Source: Taenia hydatigena (lineage: Eukaryota; Platyhelminthes; Cestoda; Cyclophyllidea; Taeniidae). Taken from it: a stretch of DNA of 64,000 nucleotides. This document shows positions 1-14,900 of this stretch, in pieces. The stretch lies in the NCBI GenBank assembly GCA_036345935.2, contig JADWOT020000005.1:434001-498000 (forward strand). Reading direction: 5' to 3'. The number at the start of each line of letters is the position of its first letter. Within the stretch, counting starts at the first letter, position 1. The position numbers and the translations under genes are program-made. The notes under the pieces were generated by a model that had not been told where the DNA came from, made no database searches, and was given only the letters and a program-made list of their open reading frames with translations.

Positions 1-3000
1 TGAACTGTCCACCGCTACCCTAGATAGAACTCCTTCGTGACTGTTTCCATGTTTAGCTTCAATCTTGTTGACCACTTTTGAGACATTAAGGGGAAGATAG
101 TGAGCCGTTATGTATATTGCGTCGCCATACCGAATGGTTCTCAACCACCTGTCACAATCAGATTGCCTTTGCGGTAGTCCAGAGCACCGTCAAACAATTT
201 TGCTGCAGTCCGCGAGCGGCATTTGTGTTTTCGTAGACATAAAAATCCTGGTGACATTCAGAAGTGGTTAGATGTGGCTTAAAATATGTACTGTCATTGT
301 AGTCAATTTGGCAGTATCTTGATGAGAGACAAAGTGGATCTTGGTGGTAAGGATAGCGTACCGTAGAGCCTGCACTGCTAGATTGTAGGGCCGCTTCTTG
401 ATAAAAACCTGCGAAAACTCCCCACTTACTTGCCTGCCTACTTACTGGTCTCGTAATCGACACAGATTGAATAATGAAACTTTACAATCAGGTGATTTTA
501 TTAACTAATGTTTGGTTAACGCTTTTGGTGGTAATCCCTATACTAGCAGATTCCACATCGCTCAACATTAAACATTTCTATTCAAAATAGATTTATGTGC
601 CTTGGCTGCGATTGGCAGACAGATGCTGATGGTGATGCCCGTGAAACAAGCTTTAGCTTAATCAAGGTTTTCCACTGACGTACTACAGCATGGCTTAACA
701 GTTAGGGTATGGACAAATGTAAAGAGATTAAAACGATGCATTAATGACATGCGTGATGTAATCTCAGGAGAGTTTAAAGAGAGCAAAAGTTACGGCAACT
801 TAAAGAAATTGAACAGACAGTTGGTAGAGTGCAAATGAAGTGAAGTAACGCTTCATAATACGAAATATTACCACAATGCCTTTTCGAGAGCAAACTTCGG
901 AATCAGTTTGAGACTCGTATAGGTTCAGGTTCCACTAAACATACAGGCAGCCGGGTCTAAAAAAAACTAAGATTTGCTAAAATATTTGGTGCACATATGT
1001 CGTTCGAAATGTTTTGTTAACAAATGCGGTGAAAATGGGTGACCCTAAGTATGTCCTGCAATCAAACTTACACAAAATTAGAAAGCACTGTCGTGTACAT
1101 GGAGGTAGGCAAACTCAGGCGGTGGCATCACACCCGCACAATCTCTGAACTACGTCAAGTCATTTATCGTCTACACACGCAACTTTTACCTAACTGGACG
1201 TAAGAAAGTCGGATGTCGATCCCATCTCTGTCGTCCATGTTTAACAATGAGATAACGGACAGCGAGCTTAAATCCTACTATACAGGAGCAAATTATTTTT
1301 TAAGCCGCCTTAGCACCACATCACATCAGCATTTCTTAGCACATAGGATCACAATACATCATTGTATAGTGCTTAGAAAAGTTCTAGCTAAATAGATTCG
1401 CCCAAGAGGCCTTTTTTAGACTAGATACAAGACCGTCAGAGCTATTGAACAAAACTACAGGTAATATTTGTTTCTCAGAAATTCGCGCAGCAGTTCTATA
1501 GCAGCAGCGGCTAAAGAGGCTGGTAAACTTTAAAGCTTCTTTATATGTAAGCGTTAGACCACGTCTCTTAACGGCTTTAATGCAAGTGAATTTACATTTT
1601 TGATGTGCAACTATCTTTGTAAGGTATGAGCCAAGAGAAATGGCAATTTAGATAAGTGGCTGTGGGTTATGCTGCCTAATTTCTCCTAACTGCTATTTGC
1701 TTGCAATTGGGGTGACTTACCCCATACCGAGTTGAACAACTTTTCTTGTTCAATGTGCAGCGCGAAGCACAACGGCAGCATTACCTGCCCAACACACATT
1801 ACTTATTATCCGATGGAACACGTGGTTTCGACTCGTGATATTGTCATCGGCGTCCCGCTTAGCAATTGCATGCACCTCGTTGACATACGTAATTCTTCAC
1901 GCTAGCTACACGGGCGAAAATTCCTCGCACTCTAGCAAATAAGCATATTTGGGCTGTAGGTGGTTTCATTAGAGAGTCTGGTGAATGCGTGTCGTTTTTT
2001 CAGGGAACCTTTATTATGTTACGGAATCATAAAAGTTGGAATCATAAAAACATCTCTAATGTTGTACACGCGCCAGGGACATCATCTTGAGCACTGTCAA
2101 GTCCTTTAAAGGATCTCGTTCTAACAACCCCATTCCACCAAATTTCACCCGGTTAAGGAAGCTCGCTTTATCGCGCTTGGCACACCATCTTCTCCATTTT
2201 ATCGGTATGAAAGGCGGCAAACGGCCATTGCAGAGACTGAGATTCTGAAGGAAAATTACGAGATAGTCAACCTTCTTTGACGTATCTGCCATCGCACTTA
2301 TGGTAACTGCAATAAATCAAACCTGATGAGCTGTGAGAGAATCTAAAGTGATTTTATATCATCCTTAGAAAAACTGTAAAGATCCACCGCAATTTGGTTT
2401 TAGTCTCATCCCTTAAATGCTACAATCCTTTAAGTAATGTTAAGTGTGCTGCTTTTAGCCAAAATAAACCTATGCGTACAATCACCACAATAAACACCAC
2501 ATGTATATTCATTATAATAAAGTTGGAACCGTTATCATATAACGGTTCTAATCGTACTGCATATTCGTGATGTTGCAGCCGACTTGGATTTGCGCTTATA
2601 CTAGCGGATAAAATGCGATAAAAGAATAATGATATAATGAACAGAAAGGATTAACTGCAAACAAATAAGTGTAAACAAATATTGGCCCATGCATTTCATC
2701 ATTACGGAGGGGAGCTAACCTATAATGATGACATGACAGGTGAGACATATTTCAAATGCATTGTGTTGAGGGCCAAGATTTCGATTGATCACACCATGAC
2801 GACAACGAATCGGTCCTCCCCCTACCGTCATGCCCGAATTCGCTCAATCATGACGCATATCTGGTTCTTCTTAGTTCAGCTGTAAATAATGTTGCTCAGT
2901 AACATGGAACTCATAATCCTTTTACGCGGAGTGACATCACAGCAAAAGTGGCACCGACACCTGTGCCTTTTTAGTGATTAAAGAACACTGTTGCCTAAGC

Positions 3001-6000
3001 AGCCCCCAAGCGACTTCATTTGATGCCACGTAGAACAAAGTACTGTATTTTGGTGTCGGTTTCAAATGAAATCCCCCATTGGTGCTTTATGCGTTCAACA
3101 AGTATAATTATCGTTGAAACCAAAGGTTAGCATTATAGGAGGTATGCTGGGACTGGCGCAGACTAATTTTAATTTAGTCGATAGTATTGCGATCCAACGA
3201 ATGTCGGCCCACTAAATTGCCTCGTCTAATTGGCGCGCAATATATCGCTTTGTTAGCAAAAATATGAGGATAGTAAGGGATCGCGTATTTTATATGCCAC
3301 CCATAAAGATGTCTGAGACTTCGAAGCTGTGAGTAGTGGTAAATATTCCGCGGAAAAGTGGAGTCGGTGCAATTAATGCAAGCAGAAGTGGCAAATTTGA
3401 TCAACGCCATATACTGTGGTATTCTTTAGGAAAAAGTGCATAACACTTAAGAGGATTCGCATTCAAGCGGGTTTATGCAAAAAAATTGGAAGTCGAGGAG
3501 GAAAGCCCTATCATGCACTCGCAGGAGCAAATGTTCGCAATACAAAAAATCCATTAATTTTTTTTGCTGCAACAACAACGTAAGCTGACAAGGGATGAGG
3601 AAAGGATCAGCGAAAGAATCGGCAAGTGTTTAATTAGCAAAACTGATTAATGGTTGCGCTATAAAATCCCCTTGAATTGGGCTCAATTTGCGCCAATATG
3701 TTCGCCTCTGCCTAAAAACGGCTCTTCAGGGGTTGCGCAGGTCAGATGAGGACTTTAAAAGCATTATATCAACTTACCCTGCAGTTCTTTAAACCCTCGT
3801 TGCATTCACTCAGAACCGTATGTTAGACAAGTTGGGAAACTCGTCCCTCGGCACATGAGCGCATGAAGTAAAGGCCCTGCAGAGCCTCTGTGTTTCTCAG
3901 CAACCTTCCAATCAAAGAGACCACTTATGCATATGGACGCGATTTCCTTATTCATTGAAAGGGGTAGATGAATCGAAGCCCAATTCTCGATAAAAAATTT
4001 ACCGGGATTTCCACTGCTACGTGTAAAACATTAAGAACATTTTGATAAAGCGTAGTTTGAACTGCGCTTCAATTTCTTAGCATAAGTTAAGTAGCCAAAT
4101 CGGGCTCAGGTAGATATATGCACTGAAATTGAAATACATATGTATCAACGTCCTTCTGCTCCCTTCTAGCAACGAAATCAACGTTCCTGCTGCAATTTCC
4201 TAGATCTGTAGTTTTCATTTATCTCTACCAAGCGTATTCGTAAAGGAAATGGATTTTCTGCTAATCTGTTGTTACTAATCGTGACACCTGATCTATGGTC
4301 CACGCAGTGCGGGTAAACTCTCGGCATACGAAGAATGGGCAAACTCATTCCTCCTGGATGCTTACCTAGCCGAGATATTAGGTCGCAGCTTAGGCTTCAG
4401 CATCCACTCAGTTTATTTTTCGGAATGATGGAGACAGACGCATAGGCCCTCTTAACCAATTAGTGGCCTAGACTGATTTTCGTCTTTATTAGCTGCTTTA
4501 GTAAATACTCAGACAAGTCCTAGTAAAACATTACGTGCATCCACCTTCCAATAACGCCTCAGTGGCGGATTATGCAGCTGGAAGATTTAAATTGCCTGCG
4601 TCATTAGGCATGACTGTCGATTGTGTGAGTTGTTGGGTCTCTTTCGTCGGTTTGGCTACCAATGTATCCGTAGAATTAAGAGGTGGAGTGGATATAGACA
4701 TGTAGTTACTACCCTGTACCGGATAGTCTACCACATTCGGCTTGGCGCATGGCTCTGACGCACAACATAATAGCTATCTGTCTTTTCGTTCTCCTGGTGT
4801 TTTTCATGATCCATGAAGGACCCTGTACACTCTAACATGTAAAAGCCTTAAATTTACTACTGATTTTTATTCCTGCATAAACCTAATTTTACAAAGAACT
4901 CTCAGGCTTAACTTGATTTTGTGTCAAATTCCGATGGTATAACCGATTTCCATGCATCTGTCAACTGTCTAACCCTTAATCGTGACATTGAGCTTAACTA
5001 AAGAACCGTCACAACGCATTCCGATAGGGACCATTGCTTGGCTAAACATTATTTATCAAAACTGCTGCTGAAAGGAGTTAATCGTATTTAAGTTAATCAG
5101 GCAGCTCTAGCTGCATGCGCTATTGAGGTACTGACTTAATGAGGCGAATGCAAAACCATTGTTCACCACGCCTAGCTAGTCATGTGTGTTGAGCAAAGTA
5201 AAATGCTAGAAGGAGGAAATAATGACTTCTCGAATTTGGTCGAGTAATAGCAGAAACTAAGCAGTTAGGTTAAAATGGCTTGGTCAGGCACTACAGTTGC
5301 AAAACAACACTACTACATCAATGCCTTCATGCTTAACAGGTAAAGCCTAACACCTTATATTGCAACCTCCACCGTAAACAGAAATGAGGCTTGAGCTATC
5401 GCACTTTAACAGTGGAAGAACTTACTGGGGTCTTACTAACCCCACAACAAGGAATGCAGAGCAGCTATCGGAGTTAGCGTAGTGAATTGGACTGAAGCCA
5501 CCTGCTTCATGATGCGTAGTAAAGCATGAAGAAAATGCAACAAATGTGGTGAGAAACGCAATTGTGCTCCAGCTGCGGATGAAAATAATGGTGAATCTTC
5601 GAGGTTGACACACACAACTCTTAATGCTAATGTCTCACTGACTATTTGCTATGCAAATTCAGCAGAACCCAATTCTCTTTTTATAATTGAGTTAATAAGA
5701 TTTCTACCTTATTGTTGCGCCAAATACCCCACTGTTAAAATTGGTAATGCTCCATGATTTCAGAAATAGCATTAATAACTGTGCATCCACCAACTACAGT
5801 CGATGTGTCATTGCCTCGATATGTCTCCTAGTAAATTGTTGCACCTCTTTTGCTTTGTTTTTTTTTTGTAGGCGCGGGCCTTAGAGAAAAGGATTTGATT
5901 GTTCTGTATCAAGTGGGTTATTGAGCTTCGTTGACGACGTTGAATAGAATTCGTGCCATTCCTCGTGCCAAAATGCGTAAGTGGGAAGATGAGTCGTTAC

Positions 6001-9000
6001 TTAATCTGCAGCTGCACTAGCTTTGCAAGCATTCTTATTGGTGGCGTTCACAAATTACTCTACATCATCTTCCTTGCATTTTCGTGGTGTGCATCAAGAA
6101 CTTTGCACAATGGCGGTCTTTTTCAACCAAATTTGTAAGCGATTAATAGGTATGAGAAGCCAGAGGAATGGAAACCCGATAAATGCTGTTTTACTTGGTT
6201 TAGGATTAAACATGGTAAAGCAGGGGTGAGTAAGGGAGCCAAAATGGAAAAAAATGTCTAGTTGGTTCGTTTATATTGGACGAGTTGGTCTTACCTCTGC
6301 CACGCCAAATGTCGACCTCAATTATTGGTGACTAATCACCGAGCAAAGAACTGAATTTATATTAAGGTGGATGATGAGGCTAAACTGGATTTTGTTGTCC
6401 TGAGTGGCCTAAACGGACGGCTCCTTTTATGGCAGACGTGTAAGAAATGGTGACTAAGGAGGTTGGATGATTTCAGGGTGCCTTACCGTCATTAACAAAC
6501 GAGGATCCCCCTCCCAGGGTTTGTCTTCGCATTAAGCTATGGTCCCACTTTCTCTTCTGTCTATTTATTTGCAAGTTTCGCAATTATGCTAAAATGGCAA
6601 GAGCATAATCAAAAGTTGCATTACACAAAGCAGTTAAAGTGAGAGCAGAAGCTGGATCAGGCAAGGCAATTCATAAGGCTACAAAGGAACTAACAAAATT
6701 TTTACGGAAGTAGCAAAACACGTCATTTCAGGGGATGGGAACCAGCGATGAGATTCTATTTCTTTGTTACTACTGATGTGCGTGTTGCGAGACTACAGAG
6801 GTACAGAGACCGTTTGCAGCATGTCCATCTTCTACAAGGACAAGCGGAGCTCAGATGGGGATTGTTTAGCCCTTCTGGGGCTTCCAACACCATTTAAGTC
6901 ACAGCCAGAGGGGTCGCAGACATGAACTCAAAGAAACTGTGTAAATTTTACACCAGACAGCGCCTAGAGACAACTCGCAATGACCCGTGCTGCTAATCGA
7001 TTCACACATGTCAGATTTGATTGATCCACCATGCAAAAAGAGCCATACATGCTCACACACGCCTTGTATTGTCTTCTACCATTCATATTTCTTTGCGATT
7101 TCATCCCTGTAATTCTGTTTTTCGTCAATAACTCTTGCTTCGTTTTTTACTCGCAAAGGGCCTTATATTCATCCTTGACTTGTTTTGCCTTCCTCGTCAT
7201 CTACCTATTACTCTCGACCTTCCAATCGACCATTCCGGAGGCATAAAAAGGCCAAAGCCAATCGACATCTTAGGAATTAGGAGTAAGTCATGCTACCAGC
7301 CTCTCCTTCTCGCCTATCCTCTTCTTGTGCTATCTGTTTCTTCTCCTTTTCCTTACCTCGCGTGTCCGGTGTAAGCCACTTGAAAAAGAAAACTGTGATT
7401 AACCTCAGCAAGTGCGCTGCTCAAAAAACTTTGAATTTGCTTCATTGGGTCAATGGCTTCATGATTTCCTCAGTCAGATGGCTAGATCAGTTGGCAAGTG
7501 AATTAGCTCAGGAATAGATGGGAGAAAGATGTAAAAATTGAGGCACGCTGCAACAAAGCACTGTGCAGAGTCATTTCACGGCGTCCATATTCCACAGAAA
7601 TGGCCGCCTTCGAGAACGTCAGTTTGCAGGATGCGAAACGCCCACCTGTAATTCCATATTACACTGACTCACCAGCCTAATCACTTGCAGTAAGTATGGC
7701 ACCAATGCAGCTTGCGCATTCCTTTCCTCAGGATATCTTTGCGGGTGCAAATGGATGTCGAAGTCCACCAACCATACCACCGCCACCAGCACTGATGCAG
7801 GGACGATCACAACTACTGCTAATGTGGTAGCGCCTTTCACCCACTAAGACCGGCCATCACTCATCTTTCTCAACCCTTACCCTCTCCCCTGTCTCCACCT
7901 TCCCTGACTCTGCCCTTTCTCACGTAAACATCATCGTTTCCTGACAATGACATCGAATACTTTGGTAAGTGCTTCCTTTTTTTCCTACTAAGGACCTCAG
8001 CATCCATTCCGCTCCCTTCACTTATGTTCAAGCATTGTAATTTCTCTCCTTACTCGAGGCTCGCTTGCGGCATTTAGAGGGAAGCTGGGAACAGGAGTCT
8101 AGAGTGGTCAGTTTAAAGCGCCGACAACAGCGCAAAATTGGTGGAGGATGATGAGTCAGGATGTGACCAGTCCTGCCAGCTGGTTGTGGCGATCTAGTGG
8201 TTGGATATGAATGAGCAAGCGGATTGGTGTCACTTGCCAGCCATTCAGATAAAATCCAACTCTCTCACGTCGTCATCGCTAATCGTAGTGAAGCCACTGT
8301 GGCAATGCGAATGCAGGAGATGGATTTGAGCAGAGGAGGCAGAGGTAGAGCCAGTTGAGGAGAAGGAGAGAAGAGGCGAAAGATGTGAACGTAGAAACTA
8401 CGACACATTCCACACTTTAAAGTACCCGTTTTCTTAACTCGACTATTTCCGGCATTGCACTTATAACCAAGTTAGTTAGCCAGCCAGCCAGCCAGTTAAG
8501 TCAAATAGTGATATGGAAGTGAGCAAAGCAATGGAAAGAAAGTTAATGTGGTGTCTACTGTCTCTACTACAAGCGGTAGCCAGCAGGTGCTTGCCAACTG
8601 AAAGTGCATCCACTGGTTCCATATTCGTGAATAACTTTTATAATGCTTCCTCAGTTTTCAACTTCTTGTTTTGCGCATCGCCAATTTATCAAATCTAGGT
8701 CGCTACTCACTTGTTAAGTTGTGCACTGTGGCTCCTCCACTAATGTTCTAAATAAAAAAATGCTAGCGCTTTTAATCGCTAACACTAATTTCTCATTATT
8801 ATATCTATTTGCATGCATTATCATCGCATGCGCGCCTAATTACTTAACTCCTTATTGGTTCATTTATTTAAAAAGGTTAGTTGCGTGTTTTTAATGACAG
8901 TCCTTATCGCACAACAGTAAATCAAACAACAGCCTAGAATGTGAACAAATTCCAATTTCTTAGCACAACTTCCGCAGCTTTGTCACCTCGGACGACTCAA

Positions 9001-10990
9001 AAGCACGCTCTAGGTGAACCCTTAGTACACAGCATCTACTGTCATTTACCTCATTACACTACACTTTTGGTGAACTGCCTTATTTATCCACTCTCATACC
9101 CAAAGTACTGATGCTTTGGCTGTCGCCCTGTTACTACAATTTATAAGTTGCAGGTAGCATAACCTAAGGTCATCAGCACCTTCAGTGATTGCGAAACATT
9201 CAATCCACTTCACCTGACGTGACAATTGCAGTTTGCGAAGGGACCATAAGCATAAAATTTAGGAATGAGGAAGCAAAACGAAGAATTTGGAGCCTTCGAA
9301 GCGGTCTTGATTAGCCTAGCTACCGCAAGAATTGACTTCTATGAGTGGCAAACTTGGGAAGCAATAAGGTGCTCGGTGGAAGTAGGGTTAGATGAGTCGT
9401 AAGGGCTGACTAGCGTGAACCTCATTTGTAAAAGCGAAAGAAATTGAGAGTAATGCGAATAAATTTCCTCATCATAATTAAGCTAGTATAATGCATGGAA
9501 ATTTCGTTATACTTCAAAATGGGTGATTGGTGGTTGGTACACTACCTTTTATGATTTGGTGGGTGGGTGGTGCCGAATAAGAGAACTTGTGCTGGGGGGA
9601 ATGCTATCCAAATGGGTTGATATATTGGCGCTATCATCACTTGAATAAAATGCAAAAAAATATTAAAGCGAATTAAGCACAGGAATCGTAGGAGTAAATG
9701 GCTTATCTTGTAGAAGCAATGAAAAACGAAAAATAAAATGGAATAGGCTACAGTGACTGAAGAACTCGTGGTAAGAACGTGGATGCAGAGACGTCTAGCT
9801 TCTGATAAACCGCGATCAGACGTACAATGGTAGCAAAATAACACTCAAAATTAGTACATCGAAAACAGTTTTCACCTGAGTGTGGCATGCCTGAATCTCT
9901 GGCATAGTTTAATGTAACCTACTTGGAAGTTGGTAGTCATAATTTTTCTCCTTTAGTGGCACCTCATACCCTATCGTCTTGATTAATTGTCACTTCTTTA
10001 TTTCTGTTTTTTGTTCTCTGTTTTGATACTTACTTATTTTGACGCCCGATTTTCCCGTATACAGCATTCAAGCTCAACGCATCTGTTTTTTCTGCATTCC
10101 TCAAACGCCTTCCTATTCTGCATTCTGATTACTCATCACCGCACAATGGTGCGGTAAGTTTTTTGTCGACCAGGGAACGAATAGGTCGTATGCCGTAACG
10201 CAGTGGCTATTCCTCGCTTAAAAGATGATTAACAAACATAATTCCAGTGCATACATTGGGAAAAAACTGACCGTTTTGACATTTGTAGTAGAATTCTATG
10301 AAGTTCCATGCCAAGTAGTATCGGGTAATGATGATTCGTTTGTGCCATGTAGTTTTGAGAAACTTTGAAAATGGCTCTGCCATAAGTATGCCGATTTGTT
10401 TTAAGAAGAACGCCCTCTTCCACAGCCTCAAATTTATTGCCTGCTTTATGATCATTTTGATACACTATAACCTTTTTGCACTTTCGCCACATCATAGTAT
10501 TTGAGCGGCAATACACCTTAATGAACAAAATTTACCAGCACAAAAATAGCGCTAAAAGCGAAATTCTCGCCATATATTGGGCATACGCCTATTGGCAAAG
10601 CTCATAGCTGAGTATATTTTCGTGGAAGGTAGATCAGGATAGCTTGCTGGATAGCGCTGAAGCGCAGGTAAATGTGTATTTAATAGATTTGTAGTTATGT
10701 ATGCACCACATTTAAAAAACCAATGGCTTGTAATATCATGCCCAACTGTTTATTATTTAAAGGCACCATATCGTAGTCTATTGACATTACGCTACTGATG
10801 AGATTTGAAGCGACGCAATGCGATACGAGGTTTGCATTGTCACATCGACCAAGCAACGCCCACTAAGTCCGTACAGTCAGGTCTGCTTACATGACGTCTG
10901 AAATGCCTTTTTGTCGTGTAGTAAAGATTTCGCTACAATGAATGCTCTTGTCTTAATAAGCCACTGGTGTCCACCAAAAAGGGAATGAAT
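1..10990. other. No supportable gene in 11 kb
   Basis: Only frames of chance length on both strands. Notable items are the microsatellite at 8471, a pyrimidine-rich stretch at about 7858-7930, and an isolated strong acceptor-like T-run ending GTAG near 5870 with a short open segment after it. AATAAA on the minus strand at 10753 may serve the zinc-finger gene above it. Confidence 0.5.
8471..8498. repeat. Mirror-ordered tetranucleotide microsatellite
   Basis: Two GTTA units, four GCCA units, then one GTTA unit, without interruption. Confidence 0.8.
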
Positions 10991-11049
10991 TAACCTATAG
11001 ATCACCAAAACTTACATATTTTGCTGACGCAATAGCACACGCTTGCATC

Positions 11050-11973
11050 CTACGCAAATATTGCAAGCCAAATGCCTATAAAGCAGAAAATATTAGAGCG
11101 TTATAATAAATAGCCACTGCGAAATATGCCAGGTGGATGAAGCAGCACCTACCTAAATGACATGATTGCATGTGTTCTAGTAGTGTCACTAGTGCTGCAC
11201 ATTCTGCATAGCACTCTGTGCAGTGAATGCGGGTTTCTGAATTCTCCATTCTCACGACTGCGGTGTGGTGCAATAAAATATGCAGTTAAGAACAGTTTGC
11301 GGAAATAATCAAAGCTATGGCTGAGAATCAGAGCTCAGACTAAATTTAGCTGGAAGTATACGGAGGAAAACTCACAAATATGTGATACGAAGAAATGGCC
11401 GAGTAGTAACTCATAGGTTGCGAATGGAGCAAGACACAGACAACACACATGATGATTCCAGTCTATTTTTCAGAGTATGAAAGAAGGCACTTGTGTTAAT
11501 TTTAACATATGTGCGGATATAAAGCAAGAACACTGGAGGTGCTGAACAACTCCCTTTACCTCTTTGGTGCCATAACAGCTGCCCAAATGTTCTGTAAAGC
11601 CTCCAGCAAACCGGACAACCCACAGCTACTCTAACTAAAACGCACCAAGCATTTGAGAAAAAAGGCTATAATTGTGCTGTAAATAGTCTAAATTAGCAAC
11701 TACTTAAGCAGGTCATCTTTAATCGGATTAAAGCAGGAGTTATGCTACTCAAGGCATTTCATCTATTACAAACAGGCACAAACCTCTCATACACTTGCGT
11801 ATCTATACACAAAGCCACTTCAAACATGAATTCTTGTGTTGAAAATATGTGCATGGTAAACTGCGCATAGAAATCAAAATCCGCCTACTGTTGTGCACGC
11901 GAAGCAAGTGTTTAATGCATAGGACGATACTTCTCGATGACGCAGAACATAGCCTGCATTTGTAGACATCCAT
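11050..11973 (-). CDS. Four-finger C2H2 zinc-finger protein, five exons, about 125 aa
   Basis: Predicted nucleic-acid-binding or protein-binding zinc-finger protein, probably nuclear. Exons on the minus strand: 11973-11889, 11634-11560, 11462-11376, 11257-11153 and 11075-11050. Every junction is GT-AG and every internal exon starts with two bases of a codon and ends with one (phase 1). Finger 1 is CRLC, twelve residues, then H-x4-H. Finger 2 is CPVC-x12-H-x5-H, its last histidine coming from the next exon. Finger 3 is CCLC-x12-H-x4-H with canonical F and L core positions. Finger 4 is CTEC-x12-H-x4-H. There are no TGEKP-type linkers, so it is not a KRAB-style array. The start is the ATG at 11973 (G at -3, G at +4); an upstream exon cannot be excluded. 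The frame closes at TAG 11052-11050, and an AATAAA lies downstream at 10753-10748. The finger chemistry is clear. Expression, binding target and exact ends are inference. Confidence 0.72.
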
Positions 11974-14900
11974 TTCGCTAGGGATGAAGATAAGTTGCGC
12001 AGGAGGATGGAACAGAACCTGCTGCGAACTTAAAGGGTAAGCACGTTTACCTCCTGGATCTGGCTTTAGACTGATATGTGATTGAGACGCAGAGGAGCAG
12101 CACTCGCGTGTTCGAGTGAAGCTTTGCGTTATACCGGCATAGATTAAAACTCACTGCACTTGAAAGGCTTACTTCTTCGTTATGCACCCCAAGCAATGAT
12201 CCATTCTCTTAATTTTTTCTGCAAATGAATAAAAGCTGTTTTTGCAGTAAGGTGTTTTAACATACCAGATGCTTTTAAACCAGTGTCTGTCATTCTTGAC
12301 ATTAAAGAGTAAAAGTTGTTTTCGAAGTATAGAGCATAAGGATTCAAAACAAGTTGTGATTTATCGACTCGAATAACCCAAAATTTATGTTTACCGAAGA
12401 AGTCTTTGCTCAATCTGCTTGCCCTGCGTTCGCTATTTCTGCCTGATATTATGCTGTGTTAAGAGCAGACGCAACAGGCTAAACGCATAGTTTGAATTTT
12501 TTGACTGATTGTAACCATCCGTTTCAGGAATTCCGCCCATCGAGCAAGTCCTGCTTCCTGGTAACTTGTCCTTGCAGAGGTGAAGTTTTCCTTGCAATGA
12601 TAAAGAGGGCACATTCCCTTTATCAGTAAGACCTTTAAGACGTAAGCCCTATAAGTTTTAATTCACCAAACACTATGGTAAGTAGAAGCAACATTTGGAC
12701 AAGTGATGTCTTCGATTGCAAACATAATGCAGAGGTACAGACAAGACGAGTACAATGTTGACCACAAATAAATCCATCTTTTTTCTTTTCCTACTTTGCT
12801 GCAGGCATGTGCTTAGTCTTTTCCAACAGTTTCGAATAAACAGAAGGAGAGCAAGGATAGTGCGCATAAGGCATCCAATCGTTTACTACACCGCAGCGGT
12901 ACAGCCCTTGTCGGTGATGGCCCTTGGTGTAACGTGATTTTGGAGGCTGGGTTAAGGCTTTTTTATCTGTTTACATAATGGAATAATTTTGACCTTCGAG
13001 TCAACGTGCAATGTTACGTTGCCTCAATCCACAGCTTTTGCGAACACCCTCAATGGCCTTTACATTGCATTCACAATACTTCCAATTCATTGGATTCACA
13101 AATGTGGGCCTCAGCTAAGATTAGGTTGCTTAAAATGTGCAGGCTTCGTTGCCATATTGTTGATTATTGTTAATATCAGGACTCCTCATTCGCATCCCAA
13201 TCTCCTTTGTGCTAAAATTGTCTCCCAAGATCTCAAAAAAATTTGATTAGGGCTGTTCATTGCTCTTTGGCGGATGCCTTATTAATCCTTTTGCTGAGAC
13301 ATCACACAATAGTTTTGCATAGGCTGATGTTCTACTACTCATTTATTTGTTGTTAGTTTGATGTTTTTTGCTACATCTACAAAATGAACATTCTTTGGAT
13401 CTCTGTTATCTGGAATCTAAAAAGTTTTATGCAGTAAAAGTGTTAACGAGCACTTGGAAATACAGGCAATTTTTTTGACATTGCCCAAATTTGCGTTGGC
13501 TTCACTAACGGAAAAGCGTTCGTTCGTCACTGCTCCACTGCGTGTGAGGAAGTAAGGTCATACAAATATGCATCTCACCAAGCGAATTTCTTGGTCGAAA
13601 TGAGCTCACTGAGTGGATTTTGCGATTGGCGACTCAAAAACTGGCCTTATTTTTAAATTAACTGACGAAATAATCTACCGTTAGCGCCACTTTTCAATGC
13701 ATATTGACAAATTGCTGAAAGTAAATCTGCTTCTGTGCCTCCTATTAACGCTTTATAATCTCTTTGCAATGGTGGCATGAGGAGACTTCGTTTACCGCAT
13801 TCTTAATAACTGGATATGAAGAGACCATTTGTTGAGGTTACTCTTCAACTAATGTGTAGCCATGAGTCCCAACATAGGACTGCTTATCCTCAGTTTTGGC
13901 ATGAACCTTTGTGTGGACCTTCCGCATGCAATGAGAGGGCGAGAGAGTAGGTTTGCTTTAGTACCGAACGCACGTGCCAAGTAACATTCGAGTACACCTT
14001 TTAAGGTTGCGCTTTCCCTAATATCGAAATACATAATCGGTGCCGACTCGCTGCCTCACACAACAATAGGCAATGCTATGATAAAGCGGTAGAGAATCTG
14101 ATGGTGTTGCCACCAGTTTTGCACAAGCAACAGCAGCAGTTTGCCAGTAATGCGCAAGATTGTTGGCTCGAGTAGTCTGTTACACTGTGGCAGTGGAGAA
14201 CAACTGTCGATTGAGGTAATGTCGCGAAGGTATGCGAAAATGAAGACAAAGAGGCTGATAGAAGATAGAATTAATTTGTAGCGTCAATAAATCAGTAAGA
14301 TGATTTTGCTTTAGCAAACGAGGCTGAGGATGTTTTATTCCGTGCATGATAGTAGTGTGCGAATCCTTCATTCGCTGCACCAATGAGATGGCTTGCGTTA
14401 CGCTTATCGTGGCATAAAAGAGCCATACAATGCCGCTCTCTGGTAGTAGTGGTCTGCATTATTGTTTGAGTTGGTGAACTGTCAACTGAAAACTATCACC
14501 AAGTCATATTCAGAGTGGTATTCTGCCTCCTTTTTGTGGTTGTGTCCCCTTCAACGTCTGAAGCATTAATGCTTCTTGCTCCTCGTACTTGCAGTACAGA
14601 TATTCGCCTACTTTTATGTAAAAAACGAGGAAGGTTGGTGAAATAAGGGCATTAGGCTAAAGACCTAGCAATCACGACGTCAATCGCACGATCTGTTTCT
14701 TAATTCACCCTCTTATACAATATACTGGTCACAAAAGACAACCGGCTTATCACTATTAGGAGATAGCTTTGCAAAATTTACAAGTACAAGTGCATGATTT
14801 TTTGTAAAGCATGCAAAAACTTGAGAAATCTAAGCGAAAAGTCAGATATCGATGGATGTCGTGTTCCGATTTTCAAATAGAGAGCAGGGTAGTAAAAGCG

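Noticed and set aside
3174..3410. CINC motif in a minus-strand frame as a zinc finger
   Set aside because: Histidines fall at ten and nineteen residues after the second cysteine, not twelve. No exon boundaries.
5871..5913. Short exon after a strong T-run acceptor
   Set aside because: Only about 14 codons, the donor is weak, and no partner exon exists nearby.
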